From: an uncultured Prevotellaceae bacterium
GTDB lineage: Bacteria > Bacteroidota > Bacteroidia > Bacteroidales > Bacteroidaceae
Direction of reading: 5' to 3'
Assembly: GCA_902774815.1 (NCBI GenBank)
Contig: CACYJV010000020.1
Location: forward strand, 1-60,876
Length of the DNA stretch: 60,876 bases
The number at the start of each line of letters is the position of its first letter. The first letter of the stretch is position 1. Positions 24,501 through 32,522 of this stretch are shown here, one piece after another. Below the pieces are notes generated by a model. That model saw nothing but the letters and a program-made list of their open reading frames with translations, made no database searches and had not been told where the DNA came from. The translations under genes and the position numbers were made by a program.

Positions 24501-25507
24501 AGAAGACCCGCTTCAACATCAACATTCAGGCGGCAGGCTCGATGGCTACAGGCTTTGCTGCCGAAGCTGGATTGGGCAAGGTTGAACTGACTTGGAACAA
24601 CGAGAACAATGACATTGAGGATGCTATGGGCTATAACCTCTATCGCTATACCTTGAAGGGCGAAGGAGAGGAAATGGTTGCTGATACTATCCGTGTTAAT
24701 GAAAGTATCATTGACATTGAAGATGACACCTACACTGACTACAACGTAACTCCAGGCGAGACATACTATTATTTCTACCGTACACTCTCTACAGACCTAC
24801 AGGAGTATGATGTTTCGAACGTGGTAGCAGTGACTCCGTTGACCTCGACAAAGGGCGATGCCAATGGTAGTGGTGATGTGGACGTGGCCGACGTGATTAC
24901 TACCGTGAACTACGCTGCTGGCCAGCAGCCAAAGCCGTTCATCTTTGAGGCTGCCGACATGAACGAAGACCTTTCCATCGACATTCTTGACGTCATCGGC
25001 ATTATCAAGCAGATTATGAATCCCAATTCGGAGGCAAAGGCTTCTGTCGCTGCCGTAGCTACCTATACGATTGAAGATGGTGTCGTGTATGTAGATAGCC
25101 CTGTAGAGATTGCTGGTGTTCAGCTCCAATTGGCATCCTCTTCACAAAACGAAATCCGCGTAACTGAGGACATGAAGGGCTTTGAGCACACGTCGGCTTG
25201 GCTGAGTGATAATGACTACTTGTTCCTTGGTTACAACATGAACGGAAAGACGCTCACGGCTGGCAAACACGCCATCCTAATCATTGGCGATGCACAGATA
25301 GCCGACATCCGCCTCAGCGACCGCAACGGACATAACATTATTGCAGAGAGTACGACCGTTGACAAGATTGACCGCATGGCTCGCGACGTAATGACCGTCT
25401 GCGGCATCTACGATCTGCAAGGCCGCAAAATCTCTGGTAACGCCAGCGACCTTCAGAAGTTGCCTAAGGGTGTCTACATAATCAACGGAGTAAAGGTTGT
25501 ACGTTGA
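21593..25507 (+). CDS. Secreted S8 subtilase with dockerin-like module and sorting tail
   Basis: 1304 residues. Signal peptide (1-23), prodomain (FVPGQVLVKFKDE near 45), then the S8 domain with Asp205 (AILDTGVDITHPDL), His261 (NMHGTHVAGIAAA) and Ser443 (NGTSMAAPLVAG). Further on: a beta-sandwich, a right-handed beta-helix-like part (GVTLTIKPGTHLEFAEGKKI) about 650-860, an FN3-like domain, a dockerin-like duplication (GDANGSGDVDVADVITTVNY and AADMNEDLSIDILDVIGIIKQI), a cohesin-like strand set and a Por-type tail (GIYDLQGRKI...LPKGVYIINGVKVV). A secreted, probably surface-held protease. The central 1.7 kb (about 22500-24240) is visibly richer in A and T than the flanks, suggesting a swapped segment. 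It is followed after 16 bp by the cohesin-like protein. Confidence 0.93.
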   Translation: MKKYRYLFSLVLLWAVAMPTFSQVVSNDNEDEVYKVDSRFAKNDFVPGQVLVKFKDEHRVGISRAKGKFLAADRNAINAVLQKYGTEEMEQLLPREKAGRPLRKAKAYNGTVVAEKDLSQLYCVKLSAEHQQETMQLVDELKVLEEVEFAEPNYRVYTLADETICPDYSGNPLNTNQWYLDAYGVKELWTKPIINSERPVIAILDTGVDITHPDLVDNIWTNTLEAEGEEGYDNDNNGFKSDIHGWDFINQTGNIRDNNMHGTHVAGIAAAANNGIGIVGANPLAYIMPITVMQSDGTGDIATIIKGIDYAVANGATVLNLSLGTYANSSALRQALEKAYQTTVIVAAAGNDFLRIHPVPKCHDVCFSGIMFPAGYSFVLGVQATDQGGGLARFSNHDCNGPNFSNTYTLQDPDGFNYELKAPGVSILSTIPNGNYKKLNGTSMAAPLVAGAISALKMVKEYDTQEILWGELTHTDNIAQAYNLGEHPAELDIIRLMLRERKELTDETEGDYSGDGEIDAGETISIYPVIRTTWGEASNIKLRLEMGDEFEDPNTVEIVTPEADFGMHLDAYGKGVSVNPLQLKVAENVADNRHIKMKIIATCDGTNIVWEHDFVLVVNNMVKISGIISENTTLTADHIYIINDNIGIQEGVTLTIKPGTHLEFAEGKKIVSWGKLIAKGTPIAPIVFKGHNDKPWIEITASDTLRYCRIENCQYGYDNSNISNTYMEDCIIIPYSLSYKCLRGSRNTWMNATNVFPRHCYFDHIDQSCSYSNIVNNSLSNLLFIPQSYSALNCNNYFNNFTSNNIAFSYNVNYPIVDKSETPSYLGTSREDIIRSHIYEMGNGGGFGTVDLSNMPSCPYAEAHGIVWKVVVNGYDAQDEFEQLPPLGVGKHKFEVYFNRPMNKEKAPQISFGVRDPWTQNAVAEDGSWNEEGTIYTAYCTITGKTKSDGLNRIYVYGAEDNEFFEIPYEKTRFNINIQAAGSMATGFAAEAGLGKVELTWNNENNDIEDAMGYNLYRYTLKGEGEEMVADTIRVNESIIDIEDDTYTDYNVTPGETYYYFYRTLSTDLQEYDVSNVVAVTPLTSTKGDANGSGDVDVADVITTVNYAAGQQPKPFIFEAADMNEDLSIDILDVIGIIKQIMNPNSEAKASVAAVATYTIEDGVVYVDSPVEIAGVQLQLASSSQNEIRVTEDMKGFEHTSAWLSDNDYLFLGYNMNGKTLTAGKHAILIIGDAQIADIRLSDRNGHNIIAESTTVDKIDRMARDVMTVCGIYDLQGRKISGNASDLQKLPKGVYIINGVKVVR

Positions 25508-25523
25508 AAATGAAAAGTGAAAA

Positions 25524-27611
25524 ATGAAAAGTACGTTAACTAAGGTATTGGCAGCCTTGCTCCTATGTTTTGGCGTAGGGGCTCGAGCTGACAATATCGT
25601 TACAATAGGTACGGCAAGTGGAGCACCAGGCGACGAGGTGACGCTGAGCATCGCTATGCAGAATAACGACAACATCGCTGCACTGCAACTGCTTATCCCG
25701 TTGGACGAGGAACTGTCGTTCGTAGAAGGCTCTGCTGCGTTGACTGACCGATGTGGGAGTCATAGCGTGACGGCAGGAGTGAAGGATGGCGAACTGAGCC
25801 TAATGGTCTACTCATTGGGCATGAACGCTATCACTGGTACGGAAGGCGATGTGGCTACCTTTCGACTGAAGTTAGGCAACCAGCCCAAAAGCATCACACT
25901 TGCGGCCTCGAAACTCATCCTGACAGATACCGATGGTAATAGCGTTACGGGAACTGTGCAAAACGGCTTGGTGAGTATCCGATGCGCCAAGGCAGAATAT
26001 AGTTCTATGACAATTGATTTCGGTCGAGTGCCCATCCGTAGCACCTATCAGGGGACACTGACAGTCAGGAATGTTGGCAACGAGCCATTGGAGGTGACGG
26101 GGCTTCAGTTTGTCAATTACGTGACGAAGTTCTCCTCTTCGACTCAGTTCCCACTGACTGTAGCTGCAGGCAGTTCACAAAATATCAACATCACGTATGC
26201 ACCAGAAGAACGCGGCACGGTGAGTGAAACGGTGAAGGTATTGTGCAACAGTATTTCGAAACTGAACAATATCACACTGAAAGCTGAACCTTTCGCCGTG
26301 AACGAATTGCATGTGCAGCCGGCAGCAGGTGTTGCAGATGAAACCATAACCGTCAGTCTCACGATGAACAACATGGATGCCATCAGCGGTTTTCAGCTTG
26401 AGTTCAACCTGCCCGATGCTTTGGAGTATGTGCCGAACAGTTTCCAATTGTCTGGCCGCAAGCAAGATCATGCCATTGTAGCTACTGTGAACGATGGTCT
26501 ATTGCGTATCATCTGCTATTCGCCCAATGACAAGCCTTTCACGGGTGAGGATGGCGAACTTGCCACGATGCAGTTTGTGCTACGTGGCCGAAATAGCGTA
26601 ACGCTGAAAACTTCGAAGTGCCTGCTGACAGCGACCATCAATGATCAAGTAACGAATGTCTGTTCTGCCGACTACGGTGCAACCATCACCATCAAGAGTC
26701 CACGCATCTATGCCTCCTCGACATTGGCGATGGGGGCAACCCCCGTGACAGAGGATGCCGTGAAAGCACTGACGGTAAGGAATCAGGGTTCTGCACCGTT
26801 GGTTATCAGTCGAGTAGTATTCGACAAGGAGGAATTCCATGTTCAGCAACAATTACCCTTGACCATTGCAGCCGGCGGTTCGACAACTCTGACGGTAGTC
26901 TATCCCAGCACAGAGGAAGGCGACTATGAGACGACGATGCAGATCTATTGCAACGACCCGGAGCAGCGCGTATGGAATGTGAAGGTGACAGGTAATCGCT
27001 TTGCGCCAAACTATCTGTCGTTCTCGGCAGCTGACATCTATCAGGATGATCCGCTGGCCGTGGAGGTTTCGCTGAGCAACTACGATGCTATCAATGGAAT
27101 ACAGTTCGATGTGGAATATCCTGCCGCTTACTTTGAACCAACCGATGAGCTGACGACGACCGCACGTGCTGCAGGACTAAGCGTGTCGCAACGGATTGTT
27201 AGTGAGGGTGTTGCCCGCTATTTCTTTTATTCACTGACCGATGCAATCATTGAGCCAGGTGATGGAAAAGTATTGACGATGAAGTTTGCTCCAAAGGGCG
27301 AGGCACCAGTAGGCAACTATCAGTTGAAAGTGACCAATATAAAACTCGGCACTCCTGATATGGTTGACAAATATGCCGGTAATGACGTGACGTGTACCTT
27401 CAAAGTAAAAAAACTGCTGATAGGCGACATTAACTACGATGGACTAATCACTATTGCCGATGTAACAGCCTTGGTGAACATCATTCTTGGAAAGGATGAT
27501 TCAGAACCATACGTTTATAATCACAAGACTGCTGACATAAACGGAGATAAAAGTATCACAATTGCCGACGTAACAGCGTTGGTCAACATCATATTAGGGA
27601 AACGATTATAA
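25524..27611 (+). CDS. Triple cohesin-like protein with C-terminal dockerin (scaffoldin-like)
   Basis: 695 residues with a signal peptide (to GARA). Three related cohesin-like modules begin VTIGTASGAPGDEVTLSIAM (about 25-155), ELHVQPAAGVADETITVSLT (275-395) and YLSFSAADIYQDDPLAVEVS (505-635), each with a PGDEV/ADETI-type first strand and N(N/Y)DAIxGxQ core. Ig-like ASH-type modules lie between them (TIDFGRVPIRSTYQGTLTVR and MGATPVTEDAVKALTVRN). The end is a two-repeat dockerin (GDINYDGLITIADVTALVNI, ADINGDKSITIADVTALVNI) with no Por-type tail. Cohesins bind dockerins; in cellulosomes such proteins are scaffolds. It forms an operon with the dockerin-bearing protease. Confidence 0.8.
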   Translation: MKSTLTKVLAALLLCFGVGARADNIVTIGTASGAPGDEVTLSIAMQNNDNIAALQLLIPLDEELSFVEGSAALTDRCGSHSVTAGVKDGELSLMVYSLGMNAITGTEGDVATFRLKLGNQPKSITLAASKLILTDTDGNSVTGTVQNGLVSIRCAKAEYSSMTIDFGRVPIRSTYQGTLTVRNVGNEPLEVTGLQFVNYVTKFSSSTQFPLTVAAGSSQNINITYAPEERGTVSETVKVLCNSISKLNNITLKAEPFAVNELHVQPAAGVADETITVSLTMNNMDAISGFQLEFNLPDALEYVPNSFQLSGRKQDHAIVATVNDGLLRIICYSPNDKPFTGEDGELATMQFVLRGRNSVTLKTSKCLLTATINDQVTNVCSADYGATITIKSPRIYASSTLAMGATPVTEDAVKALTVRNQGSAPLVISRVVFDKEEFHVQQQLPLTIAAGGSTTLTVVYPSTEEGDYETTMQIYCNDPEQRVWNVKVTGNRFAPNYLSFSAADIYQDDPLAVEVSLSNYDAINGIQFDVEYPAAYFEPTDELTTTARAAGLSVSQRIVSEGVARYFFYSLTDAIIEPGDGKVLTMKFAPKGEAPVGNYQLKVTNIKLGTPDMVDKYAGNDVTCTFKVKKLLIGDINYDGLITIADVTALVNIILGKDDSEPYVYNHKTADINGDKSITIADVTALVNIILGKRL

Positions 27612-27630
27612 CCTGATTTTTTATGAAATG

Positions 27631-27670
27631 GATGCAGAAATGGAATATTCATTCTCTGCATCTATTTTTT
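27631..27670 (+). terminator. Terminator of the subtilase-scaffold operon
   Basis: GATGCAGA (27631-27638) pairs with TCTGCATC (27655-27662), extended by AATG/CATT inside, then TATTTTTT. It ends the operon 20 bases after its last stop. Confidence 0.85.
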
Positions 27671-27706
27671 ACGATAACTTTTTCTACCCGCAAGCCTTGC
27701 GAGCCC

Positions 27707-27736
27707 TTGCCATGTCGGAAAAAAGTTGTAACTTTG
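27707..27736 (+). promoter_or_regulatory. Promoter of ftsZ
   Basis: TTG (27707-27709), 19 bases, TAACTTTG (27729-27736). A start near 27743 excludes the longer open frame from 27628 and fixes ATG 27760. Confidence 0.75.
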
Positions 27737-27759
27737 CAAGCGAGTTCAAGGTTTACGAT

Positions 27760-29178
27760 ATGGAAGAAAAGAAAAAGGCAGAAGCACATGAGATGCTGGT
27801 TGACTTCGGCTTCGTAGAAGATCAATCGCAGAACATCATCAAGGTGATTGGCGTTGGTGGCGGCGGACAGAATGCCGTCGGCAACATGTACGACGAGGGT
27901 ATCGAGGGTGTAACGTTTGCTGTGTGCAACACCGATAGCGCTGCACTTTCGAAGTCGCCTGTGCCCGTGAAGTTACAGCTGGGCTCGGTGGGCTTGGGTG
28001 CCGGTGCCAATCCCGAGGTGGGACGCAAGGAAGCCGAAAGCAATATAGAGGACATAGAACGGCTGCTCGATGACGGCACGAAAATGGTGTTCGTCACGGC
28101 TGGCATGGGCGGTGGCACAGGAACGGGTGCAGCGCCTGTGGTGGCGAAGGTGGCGAAGGACCGTGGCATCCTGACCATTGGCGTAGTGACCATACCATTT
28201 TATTTCGAACAGAAGCGTAAGATCGTTAAGGCTTTACGCGGTGTCGATGAGTTGCGAAAGCACGTCGATGCCATGCTCATCGTGAACAACGAGCGCATCT
28301 GCGATGTCTATAACGATACACAGGTGACGCTGAAAGAGGCTTTGAAGCGTGCCGACGACATCCTGAAGAATGCCGTGAAAGGCATATCGGAACTCATCAC
28401 CATCAGCACCGAAGGCAGTATCAACCTTGACTTCCGCGACGTAGAGACAACGATGCGCAATGGCGGCGGTGCCATCATGGCCATCGGAAGGGCAAGCGGC
28501 GAACGCCGTGTGGAACGTGCCATCATCGACGCTTTGGACTCACCCCTACTCTATGGCAACGACATTGGCAAGGCCAAGCGTATCCTATTTAATATCTACG
28601 CGAGCGAGAAAGCACCATTCTTCGTACCGGAGTTGTCGGAAATCTCTGAGTTCTTCGACCAACTGGATCCAAACATCGACGTCATCTGGGGTACTGCTAC
28701 AGACAACACGCTCGACGACGATGCCAAGGTCATCATCTTGGCTGCCGATATGGATGACGACATGCAGGAGCAAACCAACCGCAAGGACTATCAGCAGGAC
28801 GACAACGCCTACTACGAGAGTCTGATTCCTAAGCTCTACAAGCCTTTGAAGCGGAAGCAAAAAGAGGAGATAAAGCCTATGGAAGAGCCTAAACTGACGG
28901 TGGTGACTGCAGGCGATTACGAGACGAATGGACCGGAGGAAGGAAATGGTTCGAGTGGTTCTTTCTCCGCAGAAACTAAGAAAGCTGCAGAGCCGAGCGC
29001 GAATGATTCTTTCTCTGCTGAAGCTAAGAACGCGGTAGAGCCGAGCGAGAATGGTTCGAATGAGGGTAGCGTTGAGGTTTCGCGCGAAGAACCGAAGCCA
29101 CAAAAGCCAGTCTCGATGGTGGAGCGCTGGAAGCGATGGCTGGAGCGAAAAGTAACGGAAGTGGTGATGGACGAGTGA
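27760..29178 (+). CDS. ftsZ: FtsZ (orphan locus, possibly a paralogue)
   Basis: 472 residues. IIKVIGVGGGGQNAVGNM, VCNTDSAAL, the tubulin signature AGMGGGTGTGAAPVVA and the T7 loop SINLDFRDVETTM (catalytic Asp) are all intact, so it should bind and hydrolyse GTP and polymerise. The C-terminal linker has a 48-base in-frame duplication (SFSAETKKAAEPS / SFSAEAKNAVEPS) that closely resembles a dispersed intergenic repeat, and a basic amphipathic tail (VERWKRWLERKV). It is not beside ftsA, ftsQ or mur genes, unlike the usual division cluster, so the genome may encode another FtsZ elsewhere. Confidence 0.93.
   Translation: MEEKKKAEAHEMLVDFGFVEDQSQNIIKVIGVGGGGQNAVGNMYDEGIEGVTFAVCNTDSAALSKSPVPVKLQLGSVGLGAGANPEVGRKEAESNIEDIERLLDDGTKMVFVTAGMGGGTGTGAAPVVAKVAKDRGILTIGVVTIPFYFEQKRKIVKALRGVDELRKHVDAMLIVNNERICDVYNDTQVTLKEALKRADDILKNAVKGISELITISTEGSINLDFRDVETTMRNGGGAIMAIGRASGERRVERAIIDALDSPLLYGNDIGKAKRILFNIYASEKAPFFVPELSEISEFFDQLDPNIDVIWGTATDNTLDDDAKVIILAADMDDDMQEQTNRKDYQQDDNAYYESLIPKLYKPLKRKQKEEIKPMEEPKLTVVTAGDYETNGPEEGNGSSGSFSAETKKAAEPSANDSFSAEAKNAVEPSENGSNEGSVEVSREEPKPQKPVSMVERWKRWLERKVTEVVMDE
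28959..29048 (+). repeat. Two in-frame repeat copies in the FtsZ linker
   Basis: Copies of about 42 bases at 28959-29000 and 29007-29048 start TTCTTTCTC(C/T)GC and end GAGCCGAGCG. They match the intergenic element at 47999-48040 (TTCTTTCTCCGC...GAAAGC.GCA.AGCCGAGCG) at most positions. Confidence 0.75.
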
Positions 29179-29183
29179 GGAAA

Positions 29184-29225
29184 AATAGGTAATAGGTAAT
29201 AGGTGATGGGTGATAGGTGACAGGT
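29184..29225. repeat. Heptamer tract after ftsZ
   Basis: AATAGGT three times, then GATGGGT, GATAGGT, GACAGGT: six units at exact 7-bp period starting 6 bases after the ftsZ stop. Confidence 0.9.
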
Positions 29226-29243
29226 GAAATATTGAGCGTTTCG

Positions 29244-29831
29244 ATGGAGAATACGAGGACAGCCGAGGAGATGAGTGAGGAGCTGCGAAAGCTTGTAGTA
29301 GCTCTTCAACAGCAGGACAGGAATGACCTGATTCTGCACGCTTTAGGTGTGCCCCTGCTTGAGCAGTTGCGTATCGAGGCTGCACGTGGAAAGCTCAGCC
29401 GATTGCTGATTACCAAGGACTATCGCCTACTACTGCTTGACAACGGACAGCAGGAAGTCATCCTTCAACCTGTTCACAAAGCTGTCTATCTGCTCTTCCT
29501 GAATCATCCTGAGGGAATTGAATTCAAACGCTTACGAGATTATCGTGACGAGCTACTGCGCTACTATCGTCTCGTGGCACCACGAAGCATGGACATCGAA
29601 CAGATTGAAGAGAGCGTTGAGCGACTCGTCGATCCTCTCGACAATGCCATCAACGAGAAGTGTTCGCGCATCAAGCGCATTTTTCTGGAGTTAATGGACG
29701 AATATAGTGCCAGCTATTATGTTATCAGCAGCCATACCACCAAACGCATCGCCGGTTCATCGCGCATCTGGTATGAGCGGCTGAAAGTCATTAACCTGCC
29801 TCGACATCTAGTGATCTGGGAAACACCTTGA
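29244..29831 (+). CDS. Hypothetical helical protein
   Basis: 195 residues from ATG 29244, chosen because the frame upstream runs through the heptamer tract. No signal peptide. Residues such as LLLLDNGQQEVILQPVHKAVYLLFLNHPEGIEFKRLRDYRDELLRYYRLV and the tail VINLPRHLVIWE look conserved and well folded, with mixed alpha/beta content. I do not recognise the family. It follows ftsZ after a heptamer tract and could be co-transcribed with it. Confidence 0.65.
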   Translation: MENTRTAEEMSEELRKLVVALQQQDRNDLILHALGVPLLEQLRIEAARGKLSRLLITKDYRLLLLDNGQQEVILQPVHKAVYLLFLNHPEGIEFKRLRDYRDELLRYYRLVAPRSMDIEQIEESVERLVDPLDNAINEKCSRIKRIFLELMDEYSASYYVISSHTTKRIAGSSRIWYERLKVINLPRHLVIWETP

Positions 29832-29921
29832 GGGCATATCGTTGCAACATGACGTATTGTTCAAAAATTCCCTAAAATTGCAAAAATTAGTTTTACAAGG
29901 GGTATGTTTGCGATAATTTGC

Positions 29922-29952
29922 TTTGCCGTTTGACAGAAAATATATACTTTTG
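29922..29952 (+). promoter_or_regulatory. Promoter of the coiled-coil protein and perhaps the exporter
   Basis: TTTG (29922-29925), 19 bases, TACTTTTG (29945-29952); ATG 29983 lies about 24 bases past the expected start. Confidence 0.7.
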
Positions 29953-29982
29953 CAGGTTGAAAACAACAACCGCCATAAAGAA

Positions 29983-30852
29983 ATGAAGAAATACTTGATT
30001 CCTCTAGTAGTGCTTTGCCTCGCCCTCATCGGCGGGGTGGTTTGGTTATACCTGAATCTCGACAAACAAAAACAGGAAAACCGCGAGATGCAGGAGTTGG
30101 CCGCACTGGACAAACAGGAAATGGAGAACGAATACCAGCAGTTTGCCTTGCAATATAGCGAGATGAAGGCACAAATCAATAACGACTCCATCGTGGCACA
30201 ACTGTCGGCAGAACAGGAGAAGACACAGCGACTGCTTGCCGAACTGCAGCAGGTGAAGGCTAACGATGCCCGCGAGATTACCCGACTGAAGAAGGAACTG
30301 GCCACGGTTCGTGCCGTATTGCGGTCGTATGTCATCGAGATTGACTCTCTAAACCGACTGAACCAAAACCTTCAGGAGGAGAATACGCGCGTGAAAGCTC
30401 AATACCAGGAGGCCACGCAGCAGATTGAAGGACTCAGCAGCGAGAAGCAATCGCTTTCAGAAAAGGTTGCTATTGCCGCCCAGTTGGATGCCATCGGCAT
30501 AAGCATGCAGGGTAAGGACAAGCGTAACAAATCTACTGACAATGCTTCGAAATGCAAGACGCTGCAGGTGAATTTCTCGTTAGCCAAGAACGTCACGGCT
30601 CAGAACGGTATGCGAACAGTCTTCGTGCGCATCACCTCGCCGACAGGTTCGTTGCTTGGCAATGCCGGAAACTTCAACTACGAGAACCGCTCGCTGACCT
30701 GCTCGATGAAGAAAGTCGTGGAGTACGGCGGACAGGAAACTCCTGTGACACTCTATTGGAATGTCGACCAGGCACTCGTGGGAGGCAACTATCAGGTGAG
30801 CATCTTTGCCGACGGCAACATGATCGGGTCGAGAAGTTTCAGCTTGAAGTAA
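29983..30852 (+). CDS. Membrane-anchored coiled-coil protein
   Basis: 289 residues: one N-terminal membrane anchor (KKYLIPLVVLCLALIGGVVWLYLNL), a long coiled coil rich in Glu, Gln and Leu (about 30-175), and a beta-rich C-terminal domain (LQVNFSLAKNVTAQNGMRTVFVRITSP, then VTLYWNVDQALVGGNYQVSIFADG). It projects into the periplasm. Function unknown; similar proteins are common in Bacteroidales. It lies 66 bp upstream of the TolC gene and may share its transcript. Confidence 0.7.
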   Translation: MKKYLIPLVVLCLALIGGVVWLYLNLDKQKQENREMQELAALDKQEMENEYQQFALQYSEMKAQINNDSIVAQLSAEQEKTQRLLAELQQVKANDAREITRLKKELATVRAVLRSYVIEIDSLNRLNQNLQEENTRVKAQYQEATQQIEGLSSEKQSLSEKVAIAAQLDAIGISMQGKDKRNKSTDNASKCKTLQVNFSLAKNVTAQNGMRTVFVRITSPTGSLLGNAGNFNYENRSLTCSMKKVVEYGGQETPVTLYWNVDQALVGGNYQVSIFADGNMIGSRSFSLK

Positions 30853-30918
30853 AGCTCCAGGGCGATTGCTTGGCTATGTAAATTATAAAGTTGAGTGTTT
30901 ATTAGAAATCATCAATAT

Positions 30919-32403
30919 ATGAAAAAGGTATTAACGCTATTCATGCTGATGGCCACGCTGACTGCAGGTGCCCAACAGGTGCTGTCACTCGACGAGTGCC
31001 GGCAACTGGCGCTGCAGAACAACAAGCAGTTGGGCGTTACCCGCGTGAAGCAAGAAATGGCATTGAACCTGCGAAAAGCGGCCCGCACCAACTATCTGCC
31101 AAAGGTTGACGTGATAGGTGGCTACGAATTCTTCAGCCGGGAGATTTCGATTCTGAACAAAGACCAGAAGAACACCTTTGCCAACCTCGGCACAACTGCC
31201 ATGACAGGTGTGGGCGAACACTTGTCGTCAACGCTGACAAGCCTCGTTCAGCAAGGGCTCATCAAACCGGAGATGGCTCAGCAACTGGGAGCACTCATGG
31301 GACAGATGGGGCAGCCCATCGCACAGTTAGGCAATCAGATTGGCGAGAAGATCAACGATGCCTTCAAGACTGACTCGAGGAACATGTTCGCCGCTTCGGT
31401 CATGCTTCGCCAGCCCATCTATATGGGCGGTGCCATCACGGCAGCCAACAGAATGGCCGAAATCAACCAAGAACTGGCTGCCAACGAGGAGCAGGGCATG
31501 GTTCAGAATACGCTGAAGAGCATCGACGACATCTACTGGACAGTGGTATCGCTCAAACAGAAGCAGAAACTGGCCAACAGCTATCGTGACCTGGTGCAGA
31601 AGCTGGACGACGACGTCCACAAGATGATTAGCGAAGGCGTGGCTACACGTGCCACAGGGCTGAAGGTCGACGTGAGTGTCAACGAAGCTGATATGCAGGT
31701 GACGCAGGTCGAGGACGGCGTGGCACTGGCCAAGATGCTGCTATGCCAGTTATGTGGACTCCCCGTCGACACCGACATCGTGTTAGCTGACGAAGGCAAG
31801 GACGTGCTCCCCATGACTACTGACGTGGAAGACGACGGCAACGAAGCAGCCTATGCCAACCGTAACGAACTGAAGATGCTGGAGAATGCCGTTCAGATGA
31901 GTGAGCAAGCCACGAAACTGGTGCGCGCAGCTTTCTTGCCGCAAGTGGCGTTGACGGGAGGCTACATGCTCTCCAATCCTAATCTCTACAATGGTTTTGA
32001 GCGCAAATTTGCAGGCGTGTGGAATGTGGGCGTACTGCTTCGCGTTCCTGTCTGGAATTGGTTCGAAGGTCAATACAAGGTGCGTGCCAGCCGTGCTGCC
32101 ACGACTATTGCCGCTATGGAACTCGACGATGCCCGCGAAAAGATAGGACTGCAGCTGGAGCAATGCCGTTTCAAGATGAAAGAAGCACAGAAGCGACTTG
32201 CCATGGCTACGAAAAACCTATCAAGTGCCGACGAAAATCTGCGCTGCGCCAACGTGGGATTCCGCGAAGGTGTCATAGAAGCTACCGACGTCATGGCTGC
32301 CCAGACGGCTTGGCAACAGGCACAGACTCAGAAGATCGATGCAGAGGTGGAAGTGAAACTTGCACAGGTAGCATTGAAGCAAGCAATGGGAAAACTTGAT
32401 TAG
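30919..32403 (+). CDS. TolC-family outer-membrane efflux protein
   Basis: 494 residues with a signal peptide (to TAGAQ). The two-fold TolC repeat shows in LSLDECRQLALQNNKQLGVTRVKQEMALNLRKAARTNYLP and ENAVQMSEQATKLVRAAFLPQVALTGGYM. A longer than usual loop rich in Gln and Met (about 100-160) lies between the first helices. It supplies the outer-membrane channel for the exporter encoded by the next three genes. Its stop codon TAG is the first triplet of a heptamer tract. Confidence 0.93.
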   Translation: MKKVLTLFMLMATLTAGAQQVLSLDECRQLALQNNKQLGVTRVKQEMALNLRKAARTNYLPKVDVIGGYEFFSREISILNKDQKNTFANLGTTAMTGVGEHLSSTLTSLVQQGLIKPEMAQQLGALMGQMGQPIAQLGNQIGEKINDAFKTDSRNMFAASVMLRQPIYMGGAITAANRMAEINQELAANEEQGMVQNTLKSIDDIYWTVVSLKQKQKLANSYRDLVQKLDDDVHKMISEGVATRATGLKVDVSVNEADMQVTQVEDGVALAKMLLCQLCGLPVDTDIVLADEGKDVLPMTTDVEDDGNEAAYANRNELKMLENAVQMSEQATKLVRAAFLPQVALTGGYMLSNPNLYNGFERKFAGVWNVGVLLRVPVWNWFEGQYKVRASRAATTIAAMELDDAREKIGLQLEQCRFKMKEAQKRLAMATKNLSSADENLRCANVGFREGVIEATDVMAAQTAWQQAQTQKIDAEVEVKLAQVALKQAMGKLD

Positions 32404-32449
32404 TTGATAGTTAATAGTTTAGAGTTGAGAGTTGAGTGATTAGTGTTTA
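32401..32449. repeat. Heptamer tract overlapping the TolC stop
   Basis: TAGTTGA, TAGTTAA, TAGTTTA, GAGTTGA, GAGTTGA, GTGATTA, GTGTTTA: seven exact units, the first beginning with the TolC stop TAG. A looser repeat of AATCGTA follows at about 32480-32515. Confidence 0.9.
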
Positions 32450-32522
32450 GTGCATAAAACATACGTCTACACTCCTAAAATCATAATTGTAAATCGTAAA
32501 TCCGTAAATCGTAAATAACATC

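Noticed and set aside
27628-27759. Longer FtsZ start adding 44 residues
   Set aside because: The added part covers the terminator of the previous operon and the ftsZ promoter.
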